Source of the DNA: S144-45 sp015494035
Lineage (GTDB): Bacteria; Pseudomonadota; Gammaproteobacteria; Xanthomonadales; Marinicellaceae
Length of the DNA stretch: 35,943 nucleotides
Direction: 5' to 3'
Assembly: GCA_027057345.1 (NCBI GenBank)
Contig: JALUIX010000041.1
Location: 1 to 35,943, forward strand
In this document: positions 16,855 to 25,461 of the stretch, piece after piece
Layout of the letters: each line of letters starts with the position of its first letter
Position numbering within the stretch: the stretch's first letter is position 1
Translations under genes and position numbers: made by a program
Notes under the pieces: generated by a model
Told to the model about the DNA's origin: nothing
What the model saw: only the letters and a program-made list of their open reading frames with translations
The model's database searches: none

Positions 16855-17292
16855 TTACTGATTAGTGAATTGCTTGATCCATTGAATCAGGTTCTGCAGA
16901 TTCATGGCGCCGGCCGTACGGCCCACTTCCTGACCGTTCTTGAAAACAATCAGTGTTGGAATGGAGCGAATGCCCAACTGCGCCGAAATGGCTTGCTCGG
17001 TCTCGGTATTCACTTTCAGTAACTGCGCTTCGCCTTTTAGCATGCCTGCGGCCTGATTGAAAATTGGCGCCATCATCTTGCAGGGCCCGCACCAGGTGGC
17101 CCAGAAATCCACCACCACCGGGATGGAGCTTTTCTGCATAAATTTCTGCAGCATGGCCGAATTGGCTTCAATGGCGTGGTCCACAAACAGGGGCTTGTGG
17201 CATTTGCCGCATTTGGGATCATCTTTCAGGCGCTCAGAAGGCACCCGGTTGACAGCCAGGCAATGCGGGCAAACGACTTGTTCTGTGCTCAT
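16855..17292 (-). CDS. trxC: Thioredoxin 2 (zinc-ribbon thioredoxin)
   Basis: A 145-residue cytosolic disulfide reductase. N-terminal zinc ribbon with two CxxC pairs (Cys8/Cys11 and Cys28/Cys31), then a thioredoxin domain with the active site WCGPC (Cys68, Cys71) and the cis-Pro loop SIPTL. This arrangement and length define TrxC. It reduces oxidised proteins, often under oxidative stress, using thioredoxin reductase encoded elsewhere. ATG 17292 follows AGGAGAAC. It is transcribed alone; the RND operon upstream is closed by a strong terminator at 17442-17481. Confidence 0.96.
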   Translation of the reverse strand: MSTEQVVCPHCLAVNRVPSERLKDDPKCGKCHKPLFVDHAIEANSAMLQKFMQKSSIPVVVDFWATWCGPCKMMAPIFNQAAGMLKGEAQLLKVNTETEQAISAQLGIRSIPTLIVFKNGQEVGRTAGAMNLQNLIQWIKQFTNQ

Positions 17293-17441
17293 ATTGTTCT
17301 CCTTAGTATGGGTAATTTGTGAGATTCAATATAGGGGCACTTCCCGTTATAACAAGTTTTTGCTTAAGCGGGGCGATTTTTTGGCAATTTTGAGTATTTA
17401 TACTTACTTGGGTGTGCATCGACGCATTCAGCAAAGCGCAG

Positions 17442-17481
17442 GCACAAAAAAGCCCCGGAAACGGCCGGGGCTTTTTTGTGC
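17442..17481 (-). terminator. Bidirectional terminator after the RND permease gene
   Basis: Perfect 17-bp arms (GCACAAAAAAGCCCCGG and its complement) around a 6-base loop. On the minus strand the GC-rich stem is followed by a T6 run. It lies 18 bases after the permease stop and separates it from trxC. Confidence 0.92.
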
Positions 17482-17498
17482 TTTCAGGGCAGGGATTA

Positions 17499-20400
17499 TC
17501 AGGCGATGGAACAGCCCTTGTTCAGCTGGCGGCTCACATACCAGTAGTACAACACCGGGATCACCACCAGGGTCAGCACGGTGGAAACCAGTATGCCGCT
17601 GATCAGCGAAATGGCCAGGCCACTAAAAATGGGGTCGTCGAGGATAAAAAAGGCCCCCATCATGGCCGCCACGCCGGTCAGGATAATGGGCTTGGAGCGC
17701 ACAATGGCCGACTGGATAACAGCCTGCTCCAGGTCTTTACCCTTGAGCACTTCCATGCGGATGAAGTCCACCAGCAGGATGGAGTTTCTCACGATGATGC
17801 CCGCCAGCGCGATAATGCCGATCATGGATGTGGCGGTAAAGGGCTTGTGGGCGATCCAGTGGCCCGGAAGCACGCCGGCCAGTGTCAGTGGAATCGGAGC
17901 CATGATAATCAATGGCACAAAATACGAGCGGAACTGGGCCACGATCAGCAGGTAAATGAGAATCAGGCCCACGGCGTAGGCAATGCCCATGTCACGGAAG
18001 GTTTCATAGGTGATTTGCCATTCGCCGTCCCACTTCAGAGCCGGTTTGAAGGCCATCAGCGGCGGATGAATGAAGTATTGCTCCAGCTCCGGCAGTTTTT
18101 CCTTGATGATGTCCACCAGTTCAAACATGCCGTACAGGGGGCTGTCTTCCTTTCCGGCCATGTCACCGGCCACGTAGGCCACGGGCATCAGGTCCTTGTG
18201 GTAACGGGTTTTTTCCCAGGTGTCCTGCTTGACGCTGGCCACTTCATCCATGCGGATCAGGTGCCCGCTCATGCTTTTCACCGGCAGGTTCAGCAAGGTC
18301 TGCAAATCCCCCTGACGCTCGGCCGGCAGTTCCAGCCGGATGGGAACGGCGTACTTGTTGTTGGGGTCGTGCAGATAGGTAGCGTCATAGCCCTTTAAGG
18401 CCGTTAGCATGGCCTTGGCCAGTGTGGCCTGGGGCACGCCCAGCTCGGCCGCCTTGGGCTTGTCGATGACAAATACGTCACGCGGGCTGTCGGCTTCCAC
18501 CGAGGAGTTCACATCCACGATGCCAGGGGTGGATTTGAAAATGGCTTCCAGCTGCTTGGCGTAACTCCACAGGGTCTCATCGTCCGGGCCATAGACTTCA
18601 GCCAGAATGGGCGACAGCACCGGTGGCCCGGGTGGCACTTCCACCACCTTGACCGAGGCCTGATATTTTTCCCCGATCTTGTAAACATGTGGGCGCACTT
18701 CCAGCGCAATTTCATGGCTTTGACGCTTGCGTTCGTGTTTGTCCTTGAGTGTCACCTGCACATCGCCCATGTGTGGCTGCTGGCGCAGGAAATACTGCCG
18801 CACCAGACCATTGAAGTTAATGGGTGAGGCAGTGCCGGCATACCCGGCCACGTGCTTGATTTCTGGCACGGTTTTCAGGTAAGCGGTGATTTCTTCCAGC
18901 AAGGCGCTGGTCTGTTCCACGGTTGAGCCTTCAGGCAGGTCCACCACCACCTGAAATTCCGACTTGTTGTCAAAGGGCAGCATTTTCAGAATCACGCGCT
19001 TGGTGGGAAGCAGCATAAAACTGGCAAACAACAAGGCGACAATGCCGAAAATCAGCAGGTAACGCGCCTTGCGCCCTTTACGGCCGCCCAGAAAACGCTG
19101 CATGAGGCGTTGGAAGAAGCGGGCAAAACGGCCAGGCAGCACGGTCTGTTCGGCCCCGCCTTCAGCAGTCACGTCGTGATGGCAGTCATCTCCGATCACT
19201 TTGCGGAACAGCCATGGAGTGACAGTCAGGGCCACCAGCAGTGAAATGAGCATGCCCATACTGGCATTGATGGGAATCGGGCTCATGTACGGCCCCATAA
19301 GGCCGGACACAAAGGCCATGGGCATCAGGGCCGCAATGACGGTGAAGGTGGCCAGAATGGTGGGACCACCCACCTCGTCCACAGCACGGGGAATGATTTC
19401 AAACAGTTTCTTGCCCTTTTCCAGCAGCATGTGGCGGTGGATGTTTTCCACAATCACCACCGCGTCGTCCACCAGGATGCCGATGGAAAAGATCAGGGCA
19501 AACAACGACACCCGGTTGAGCGTAAAGCCGTAGGCCCAGGAGGCAAACAGGGTCAACGCCAAGGTGATGGTGACGGCCAGGCCCACCACAATGGCCTCGC
19601 GCCACCCCAGGGTGATGAGAATAAGAAACACCACCGACACCGTGGCAAAGATCAGCTTGTGAATGAGTTTCTTCGCTTTTTCATCCGCGGTTTTGCCATA
19701 GTTGCGGGTGATTTCAAAGTGCACGTCATCGGGGATATAGGTGTTCTTCAGCTTTTCTCCCACGCTGATGACCTGATTGGCAATTTCCACCGCATTGCTG
19801 CCGGGTTTTTTGCCGATGGCCAGAGTCACCGCCGGCGCGTAGTCAGGTTTGGCGCCGTCCTTCCAGGCCTTGCCGCCAGTAAACCAGACGTACGATTCGG
19901 GCGTGTCGGCGTCGTCCACCACTTCGGCGATATCCTGCAGGTACACGGCGTTGCCGTTGTGGGTGGAAATCACCAGGTTGCGCACGTCACTGGCGGTGGC
20001 CAACAGCAAGCCGGTTTGCACCGGAATGTTGGTGTTGTTTTCAATCCGATTGCCCGAGTGGGTCACCACGTTGGTGATCTGCAGGGCTTTTTCCACCGTG
20101 TCGAAGTCGAGGTTATAAGCGGCCATTTTTTCAGGGCTCAACAACACATGCACCACGTGATCCGGGCCGCCGATGGTTTGCACGATGCGGGTATTGGGAA
20201 TGCGCTTGATTTCCGCTTCCAGCGCGTGGGAAACCTGCTCCAGCTCAAACTGGCCCTTTTCCGGGTTGTCGGTCCAGAAAGTGACGGTGACAATGGGCAC
20301 ATCATCAATGCCCATGGGCCGCACCAGCGGTGGTGTGGCGCCCAGGGAAGGCGGCAGCCAGTTGGCGTTGGAGTGAATTTCGTTATAGAGCCGCACAATG

Positions 20401-20741
20401 GCGGTTTCACGCGGGATGCCCACCTCAAACTCGGCGGTAATCACGGCCATGCCCGGGCGCGACATGCTGTACACGTGCTTGATGCCGTCAATGGAGTCGA
20501 TGACCTGTTCGGCCGGAAAACTGATGAGGTTTTCCACTTCCTTGGCGCTGGCGCCAGGCAGGCCCACGTAGACGTTGGCAAAGGTCACATCGATTTGTGG
20601 CTCTTCTTCGCGCGGTGTCACCATGACGGCGAAAGCACCCAGCAGCAGGGCCACCAACGCAATCAGAGCGGTGATGGGGTTGTCCTGGAACTTGGCCGCC
20701 AGTTTACCGGCAAGAGAGAGTTTTTCGCTATTGGCTGACAT
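17499..20741 (-). CDS. RND family efflux permease
   Basis: A 1080-residue inner-membrane proton-driven pump, the usual length of hydrophobe/amphiphile-exporting RND permeases. First helix at about residues 27-42, a large periplasmic loop, and helices 2-6 around residues 350-500. Helix 4 carries the paired acidic residues in GILVDDAVVIVENI, which conduct protons in AcrB-like pumps. A second periplasmic loop (about 590-880) and six more helices complete it. The branch with REEEPQIDV near the first helix is distinct from AcrB and its substrates are not known to me. It starts 5 bp after the adaptor gene. No TolC-type outer membrane gene is in the window, so a distant or shared one must be used. 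Confidence 0.93.
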   Translation of the reverse strand: MSANSEKLSLAGKLAAKFQDNPITALIALVALLLGAFAVMVTPREEEPQIDVTFANVYVGLPGASAKEVENLISFPAEQVIDSIDGIKHVYSMSRPGMAVITAEFEVGIPRETAIVRLYNEIHSNANWLPPSLGATPPLVRPMGIDDVPIVTVTFWTDNPEKGQFELEQVSHALEAEIKRIPNTRIVQTIGGPDHVVHVLLSPEKMAAYNLDFDTVEKALQITNVVTHSGNRIENNTNIPVQTGLLLATASDVRNLVISTHNGNAVYLQDIAEVVDDADTPESYVWFTGGKAWKDGAKPDYAPAVTLAIGKKPGSNAVEIANQVISVGEKLKNTYIPDDVHFEITRNYGKTADEKAKKLIHKLIFATVSVVFLILITLGWREAIVVGLAVTITLALTLFASWAYGFTLNRVSLFALIFSIGILVDDAVVIVENIHRHMLLEKGKKLFEIIPRAVDEVGGPTILATFTVIAALMPMAFVSGLMGPYMSPIPINASMGMLISLLVALTVTPWLFRKVIGDDCHHDVTAEGGAEQTVLPGRFARFFQRLMQRFLGGRKGRKARYLLIFGIVALLFASFMLLPTKRVILKMLPFDNKSEFQVVVDLPEGSTVEQTSALLEEITAYLKTVPEIKHVAGYAGTASPINFNGLVRQYFLRQQPHMGDVQVTLKDKHERKRQSHEIALEVRPHVYKIGEKYQASVKVVEVPPGPPVLSPILAEVYGPDDETLWSYAKQLEAIFKSTPGIVDVNSSVEADSPRDVFVIDKPKAAELGVPQATLAKAMLTALKGYDATYLHDPNNKYAVPIRLELPAERQGDLQTLLNLPVKSMSGHLIRMDEVASVKQDTWEKTRYHKDLMPVAYVAGDMAGKEDSPLYGMFELVDIIKEKLPELEQYFIHPPLMAFKPALKWDGEWQITYETFRDMGIAYAVGLILIYLLIVAQFRSYFVPLIIMAPIPLTLAGVLPGHWIAHKPFTATSMIGIIALAGIIVRNSILLVDFIRMEVLKGKDLEQAVIQSAIVRSKPIILTGVAAMMGAFFILDDPIFSGLAISLISGILVSTVLTLVVIPVLYYWYVSRQLNKGCSIA

Positions 20742-20746
20742 GGCTG

Positions 20747-21769
20747 TTATCTCCGCTGCGCTTCAATGGCCCATGGATCCAGTGCCACCAGTTCTCCGGG
20801 CTTCAGGCCGGAAATGATTTCCACCTTGTCACCGAGCCGATCGCCTACGCGCACTTGCCGTAACAGAATGTCTTCACCGTTCTTGACGAACACCAGGCTT
20901 AGTTCACTGCGTCGCATAATGGCCTTGGCCGGGATAACAACGGCTTTTTTGGTGCCCAGTTCAAACACCACCTTGGTGGTCATGCCCGGGTAAAGCTCGG
21001 CGTTCTGGACTTCAATGTCGATGCGTGTCTTGAAGGTGCGTGTGGCCGGGTCGGCGTAGGGGAAAATAGTGATTTGCTTGGCCGGAACGCGCCCACCAGT
21101 GGGCAGGATGACTTCGGCTTTCATGGTTTTTTTCACTTGCAGGATAATGCTCTCGGGGATGTGAGTGACCACGCGCAGTTTGTCCAGTGAAATGCCGGAC
21201 ATGATCGGTTTGCCCGGATGCACGGTTTCGCCCACTTCCACAAAACGGTTGGTCACAATGCCATCATAGGGGGCGCGAATCACGGTGTATTCAAACTGCT
21301 TGCGAGCCCGTTCCACCGCCGCTTTGGCCGCCTCCATCTGCGCTTTCAGGGCGTTGTAGCGGCTGGTGGCCTTGTCCAGGTCGCTCTTGGACACCAGCTT
21401 TTTGGCATATAGATCCTTGATGCGCCGGTAGTCCGCCTCGGCCTGTTTGAATTGCGCCTGCACAGCTTCCAGATTGGCTTCGGCCTGACGCAACGCGGCT
21501 TTCTGTTCGGTGTTGGTCAATTCCACCACAATGGCCCCCTTGGGCACAAAATCATCCACATCGTAATGAATGGCTGACACGCGTCCGGAAGTCTGTGCGG
21601 AGATGGTGGCTTTGTTGACGGCTTCCACCTCGCCATTAATGATACGTTTGAGCGGGATGGGTTCTTCCCTGGCTTCAACCCATTGCGGATTCTCCTGCGC
21701 CAGGGCCGGTGTGACGGCCGCCAGCAGCAAAGCGCCAGTCAGTGCCCAGAGTGTGATGCCTTTTTTCAT
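20747..21769 (-). CDS. RND efflux periplasmic adaptor (membrane fusion protein)
   Basis: A 340-residue exported adaptor with signal peptide (cleavage after TPALA, about residue 24; no lipobox Cys). It has the expected order: first half of a lipoyl-like domain, a coiled-coil hairpin rich in Ala, Glu and Lys (about residues 95-165), the second lipoyl half (YTVIRAPYDGIV), then beta-barrel and membrane-proximal domains. It links the downstream permease to an outer membrane channel. First gene of the two-gene operon, with a promoter candidate at 21833-21838. Confidence 0.92.
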   Translation of the reverse strand: MKKGITLWALTGALLLAAVTPALAQENPQWVEAREEPIPLKRIINGEVEAVNKATISAQTSGRVSAIHYDVDDFVPKGAIVVELTNTEQKAALRQAEANLEAVQAQFKQAEADYRRIKDLYAKKLVSKSDLDKATSRYNALKAQMEAAKAAVERARKQFEYTVIRAPYDGIVTNRFVEVGETVHPGKPIMSGISLDKLRVVTHIPESIILQVKKTMKAEVILPTGGRVPAKQITIFPYADPATRTFKTRIDIEVQNAELYPGMTTKVVFELGTKKAVVIPAKAIMRRSELSLVFVKNGEDILLRQVRVGDRLGDKVEIISGLKPGELVALDPWAIEAQRR

Positions 21770-21832
21770 GCCAGTGCCTCTTGTGTTTGTGTGATTGGTT
21801 GGTCAAACCTGCTCGGAGTATTTAGAACGCGC

Positions 21833-21882
21833 ATTATATTAGAAAGGCCTAATGTAATGCCAGTGCTGGCCTTTTAAAGGCC
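21833..21882 (-). promoter_or_regulatory. Promoter and possible operators of the RND operon
   Basis: A perfect -10 box TATAAT (minus strand, 21833-21838) lies 64 bp before the adaptor start. Overlapping it on the upstream side is an inverted repeat ATTAG-N6-CTAAT (21838-21853). A second one, GGCCTTT-T-AAAGGCC (21868-21882), follows; both contain AAAGGCCT. No good -35 box is seen, which fits a regulated promoter. The regulator is not encoded nearby. The second repeat also lies downstream of sdaA and could be part of its 3' end. Confidence 0.45.
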
Positions 21883-21915
21883 TCATCAGCAATTATTTTG
21901 CCTTAGTTTCTTGTC

Positions 21916-23295
21916 TTAACATTCAATGATATTAACTGCAAGCCCGCCACGCGAGGTTTCCTTATACTTGCTTTGCATGTCACGGCCGGTTTCGCGCATG
22001 GTGTGGATGACCTTGTCCAGCGACACCCAGTGCGTGCCATCGCCCCGGCAGGCCATGCGCCAGGCGTTGATGGCCTTGACCGCACCCATGGCATTGCGTT
22101 CAATGCAGGGGATTTGCACCAGACCACCGATGGGATCACAGGTCAGCCCAAGGTTATGTTCCATGGCAATTTCGGCGGCATTTTCCACCTGCTCTGGCGT
22201 GCCGCCACAGGCGGCGGTCAAACCGGCGGCTGCCATGGAGCAGGCCACGCCCACTTCGCCCTGACAGCCCACTTCCGCCCCGGAAATGCTGGCATTTTCC
22301 TTGTAGAGAAAGCCGATGGCCGCCGCGGTGAGCAGAAAGTCATGCACGCCTTGGGCCGAGGGTTTTTCGCAAAAATGGTGGTAGTAATGCAGCACGGCCG
22401 GAATAATGCCTGCCGCGCCATTGGTGGGGGCGGTCACTACACGGCCGCCGGCAGCGTTTTCCTCACTCACGGCCAGCGCATAGGCATTCACCCAATCCAG
22501 AATGGTGAGCGGGTCGCGCAAGGCCTGCTGGGGTTTGCTACGCAGGGAGGCAAATAACTGGCTGGCCCGGCGCGGCACTTTCAGTCCGCCCGGAAGGCAG
22601 CCGGTGGTGTGCAGGCCGCGCTCCACGCAGTCTTGCATGGCTTGCCATATGGCATCCAGTTGCTTGTAGATTTCCTCGTCGCTGCGCCAGCTTCGTTCGT
22701 TTTCGAAAACGAGCTCGGCAATGGTTTTGTTGCTGCGTTGACAGTGTTCCAGCAGTTGCGTGCCGGTGGTAAACGGGTAGGGCAGATCGGAATTGTCCTC
22801 AATGATCTCACCCTCAGCCAGTTTTTCATGCGAGAGGATGAAACCACCACCCACGGAGTAGTAATCCTTACTGAAAAGCGCTTTGTTTTCGGCATCATAG
22901 GCGGTAAAACGCATGCCGTTGGCGTGCAAGGGCAGTGTCTTGCGTTTGTGGAAAACCAGGTCTCTTTTTGGGTTGAAAGGCACCCCATGACCAGTTTCAC
23001 AGGTCAACTGCCCGGTGTTTTCGATGGTTTCAATCAGCGCCGGGATGATGTCCGGGTCAACCGCATCAGGCAGGTGGCCGGAAAACCCCAGCATCACAGC
23101 CTTGTCGGTGCCATGGCCGCGACCGGTGTGGCTCAGCGAACCAAACAGCTCGGCCTTCAGGCGGGTGGTTTCCTCAAGCAACTGCCGGTGCCGCAATTGC
23201 TTGATAAAAAGATTGGCCGCCCGCATGGGGCCAACGGTGTGCGAGCTGGACGGCCCGATGCCGATTTTGAACAGGTCAAAGACGCTGACTGCCAT
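21916..23295 (-). CDS. sdaA: L-serine ammonia-lyase, single-chain iron-sulfur type
   Basis: Deaminates L-serine to pyruvate and ammonia. The 459-residue fused beta-alpha chain is standard length. The N-terminal ACT-like domain opens with GIGPSSSHTVGP; the catalytic domain binds a [4Fe-4S] cluster through Cys344 (VGCQGE), Cys386 (LTCDP) and Cys397 (IPCIERN). These match, one residue shifted, the ligands known in the Legionella enzyme. The cluster is oxygen-labile and no PLP site exists. Monocistronic; 19 bp upstream of its start is the edge of a nested repeat element. Confidence 0.97.
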   Translation of the reverse strand: MAVSVFDLFKIGIGPSSSHTVGPMRAANLFIKQLRHRQLLEETTRLKAELFGSLSHTGRGHGTDKAVMLGFSGHLPDAVDPDIIPALIETIENTGQLTCETGHGVPFNPKRDLVFHKRKTLPLHANGMRFTAYDAENKALFSKDYYSVGGGFILSHEKLAEGEIIEDNSDLPYPFTTGTQLLEHCQRSNKTIAELVFENERSWRSDEEIYKQLDAIWQAMQDCVERGLHTTGCLPGGLKVPRRASQLFASLRSKPQQALRDPLTILDWVNAYALAVSEENAAGGRVVTAPTNGAAGIIPAVLHYYHHFCEKPSAQGVHDFLLTAAAIGFLYKENASISGAEVGCQGEVGVACSMAAAGLTAACGGTPEQVENAAEIAMEHNLGLTCDPIGGLVQIPCIERNAMGAVKAINAWRMACRGDGTHWVSLDKVIHTMRETGRDMQSKYKETSRGGLAVNIIEC

Positions 23296-23469
23296 GGGGG
23301 TTCCCCTGTGTTATTATTAACCCGACAACCAAATATATGGCTCTCAGCCACCCTGTCTGTGTGGGTGGAAAGGCATCAATGCGTTGCTGTAGCCATTCTA
23401 CAGCAAGTATTGATAACGCAGTCCACCCGCGCAGAAAGGATGGCCTTTACTTTTAAAATCAAATTGTTA

Positions 23470-23632
23470 AGGAGGCTTTGATTGAATCTGGCGCGAGCTG
23501 ATTGTCGTGTAAAATTGTTCAGTTCAAGGCGCAAACCGCACGCAATAGCCAGGCTGTTGCGAAGGTTTGCAACGCAGAAATGGGCAATTTTACGCCACAA
23601 GATGCCGGGTCACGATTCAATCACAGGCTCCC
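23470..23632 (-). repeat. Type A palindromic element, copy 4 (inverted orientation, nested)
   Basis: A 163-bp copy in the opposite orientation to copies 1-3, with TA on both sides (23468-23469 and 23633-23634). It lies within the composite element and is directly followed by a type B copy. Confidence 0.9.
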
Positions 23633-23634
23633 TA

Positions 23635-23794
23635 GGGAAGCTCTGTTCGGATTATGAACTCGCTTCTCACGCCTGAAATGTCCGATAACTGCGTTGAAGT
23701 CCTTGCCAATAGCTCGCTATTTGCTGCGAACTTCGCCTTGTTCTCGAACATTTCCGGCATAATCTGCTTCGTCCAGATTCAATCAGAGCCTCCC
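23635..23794 (+). repeat. Type B palindromic element, copy 2 (nested)
   Basis: A 160-bp copy nearly identical to the B element at 16623, flanked by TA (23633-23634 and 23795-23796). As at 16.5 kb, it sits immediately beside a type A copy. Confidence 0.9.
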
Positions 23795-23800
23795 TAGGCA

Positions 23801-23892
23801 CTTCAAACAGGACGCGTCTCTGTGTTGCGGTTTTTGGCAAGGGCCTTGCCATTGCCTGCAAGCCGCGTCTTGATACGCGTCTCGTTTGAAGC
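23801..23892. repeat. Type C palindrome inside the composite element
   Basis: CTTCAAAC at the left edge is matched by GTTTGAAG at the right edge, inner GACGCG by CGCGTC, and the centre is GGCAAGG-G-CCTTGCC. CTGTGTTG before the centre and CTTG after it occur at similar places in types A and B. Probably part of the ancestral composite element. Confidence 0.6.
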
Positions 23893-23957
23893 GCTGAGAG
23901 CCATATATTTGGTTGCCGGGTTAATATTTTTTTCTGGTACCGAATAAAGGCATTCAA

Positions 23958-24200
23958 ATGCGTTGGATATTGTATAGCAGAAGCGACTGCCCTTTGTGTG
24001 AATACGCCGCCAATCTGTTGCGCGCCGCCGCGGTGGAATTCAGGGAAGTGGATATTGATACTGATGTGCGGTTGAAACAGCAATACGACCTGCAAGTGCC
24101 GGTTATTGCCGATACGATCACTGGCCAGGAACTGGCTTTTCCCTTTGAGCCGGAACAGGTATTGGCTTTTGTGAAGGTGTCGAATGAAGGTGCGGCGTGA
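23958..24200 (+). CDS. Glutaredoxin-like thiol protein
   Basis: An 80-residue protein of the short glutaredoxin-like family (DUF836 type), with a redox pair in SDCPLCEYA (Cys11, Cys14), VDIDTD and the cis-Pro segment LQVPVIAD. The whole thioredoxin-like core is present. Likely a small cytosolic thiol-disulfide exchanger; partner unknown. It overlaps the following lipoprotein gene by 4 bp (GTGA). Its upstream region is made of the composite repeat element, so the promoter must lie within or just after the element's right end. Confidence 0.85.
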   Translation: MRWILYSRSDCPLCEYAANLLRAAAVEFREVDIDTDVRLKQQYDLQVPVIADTITGQELAFPFEPEQVLAFVKVSNEGAA

Positions 24201-25282
24201 AAGCGATCACCCGCTTTCTGCCCGGGCATGTGCTGCCGTGGTTGTTTTTGATTGCGCTATTGGGTGGTTGCCACGGCCAAATACAACTTGAGCCACAAGG
24301 CAGCCAGGCTGTTCCTACGCATTTACCGGTGCCGTCCACCAATCACGCCAGTGCGTTTGTGAAACATCAGGGCGAGGATACCTATTGCATGTTTTACGGG
24401 CTGGGGCCGGGAAAAGACTGGCGCGCCATCCGCAACCGTCACTGGTGCTGGTCACGGGGCCAGTGGCGAGAAATTCCACCGCATCCGCGCATGCAACCGG
24501 TGCTGGCCGCCACGGCAGCCACCGTGGGGCAGACTATTTACGTGATCGGCGGTTATACCGTTAACGCGGCCGGGGAGGAAAAATCCACCCCGGAAATCTA
24601 TGCCCTGGAGGCCGGGTCCGACAAGTTCAGGCTGGAAACCCACATGCCCGTGGCGGTGGACGACACCGTGGCTTTGGTCTATCAGAACCGCTACCTGTAC
24701 CTGATCAGTGGTTGGCATGACACGGATAACGTGAATCGGGTTCAGGTTTACGACACGCAGGGCAAACGCTGGTTTGAAGCCACGCCGTACCCGGCTCCGG
24801 CCGTGTTCGGCCATGCCGGTGGCCTCTGGGAAAACCGGCTGGTGGTCTGTGACGGCGTCAAAGTGATCAAAAAAACCGTGGGAAACCGGGTGATCAAGGA
24901 CTTTGTCATGTCACCGGTGTGCCTGCTGGGAACAATTGCGGCCGACAACCCGGCCAACATTGACTGGCAAACGATCCCCCATCCACCCAACCCCGGGCGT
25001 TACCGCATGGCAGCCACCGCAGCGGCGGGTGTGTTTGTTTTTGCCGCGGGCAGTGAAACGGCCTACAACTACGATGGCATAGGCTATAACGGCCAACCGG
25101 CGCAACCGGTAGCAGAAGTGCTTCGGTATTCTCCGGCAAACAAGCAATGGCAGAGAGAAACGGGGAAGATCACGCCGGTCATGGATTTTCGCGGATTGCC
25201 CTGGAATGGGCAGGTGTTTGTGCTGCTCGGTGGCATGGATGAAAAGCAGCGCGTCACTGACAATGTAATCACTTTTGAGTAG
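24197..25282 (+). CDS. Kelch-like beta-propeller lipoprotein
   Basis: A 361-residue protein starting at GTG 24197, overlapping the glutaredoxin-like gene. Lipoprotein signal with lipobox LLGGC (Cys25). The mature part contains Kelch-type blades: IYVIGGY, LYLISGW with following VQVYD, LVVCDG, and VFVLLGGMDE near the end. Such propellers usually bind proteins or sugars, and some (NanM) are sialic acid mutarotases; nothing here specifies the ligand. Probably attached to the outer membrane facing the periplasm, or on the surface. Confidence 0.8.
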   Translation: MKAITRFLPGHVLPWLFLIALLGGCHGQIQLEPQGSQAVPTHLPVPSTNHASAFVKHQGEDTYCMFYGLGPGKDWRAIRNRHWCWSRGQWREIPPHPRMQPVLAATAATVGQTIYVIGGYTVNAAGEEKSTPEIYALEAGSDKFRLETHMPVAVDDTVALVYQNRYLYLISGWHDTDNVNRVQVYDTQGKRWFEATPYPAPAVFGHAGGLWENRLVVCDGVKVIKKTVGNRVIKDFVMSPVCLLGTIAADNPANIDWQTIPHPPNPGRYRMAATAAAGVFVFAAGSETAYNYDGIGYNGQPAQPVAEVLRYSPANKQWQRETGKITPVMDFRGLPWNGQVFVLLGGMDEKQRVTDNVITFE

Positions 25283-25461
25283 CTACCGAGCCAATTAAGC
25301 CCTATTTCCTTCCTCCTTTTTCCAGCTAGGCCGGCTTTCTGTGCCGGAGGCCGCAGAAAACGCATACAGAATTGTCATTTCACCTTCGTTTACGATTGCT
25401 TTGGGTAAAATTTGTTCATCAAGAATAACAAGAGACCCCGAAATCAAAAAGAGGAAACTCC

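Larger units (their letters stand above)
23315..23926. mobile_element. Composite palindromic element with 33-bp terminal inverted repeats, interrupted by A and B elements
   Basis: Positions 23315-23347 and 23894-23926 are inverted copies of each other over 33 bp with one mismatch (ATTAACCCG(A/G)CAACC... and its complement). The interior holds a hairpin region (23366-23413, TGCTGTAG/CTACAGCA), then A4 and B2, then a palindrome (23801-23892). No transposase gene is inside. Removing A4 and B2 leaves about 285 bp, a MITE-sized unit. Its right end is 32 bp before the next start codon. Confidence 0.75.

Noticed and set aside
19431..20738. 435-residue reading frame opposite the RND permease
   Set aside because: His/Gly/Val-rich mirror of a well-defined transporter gene.
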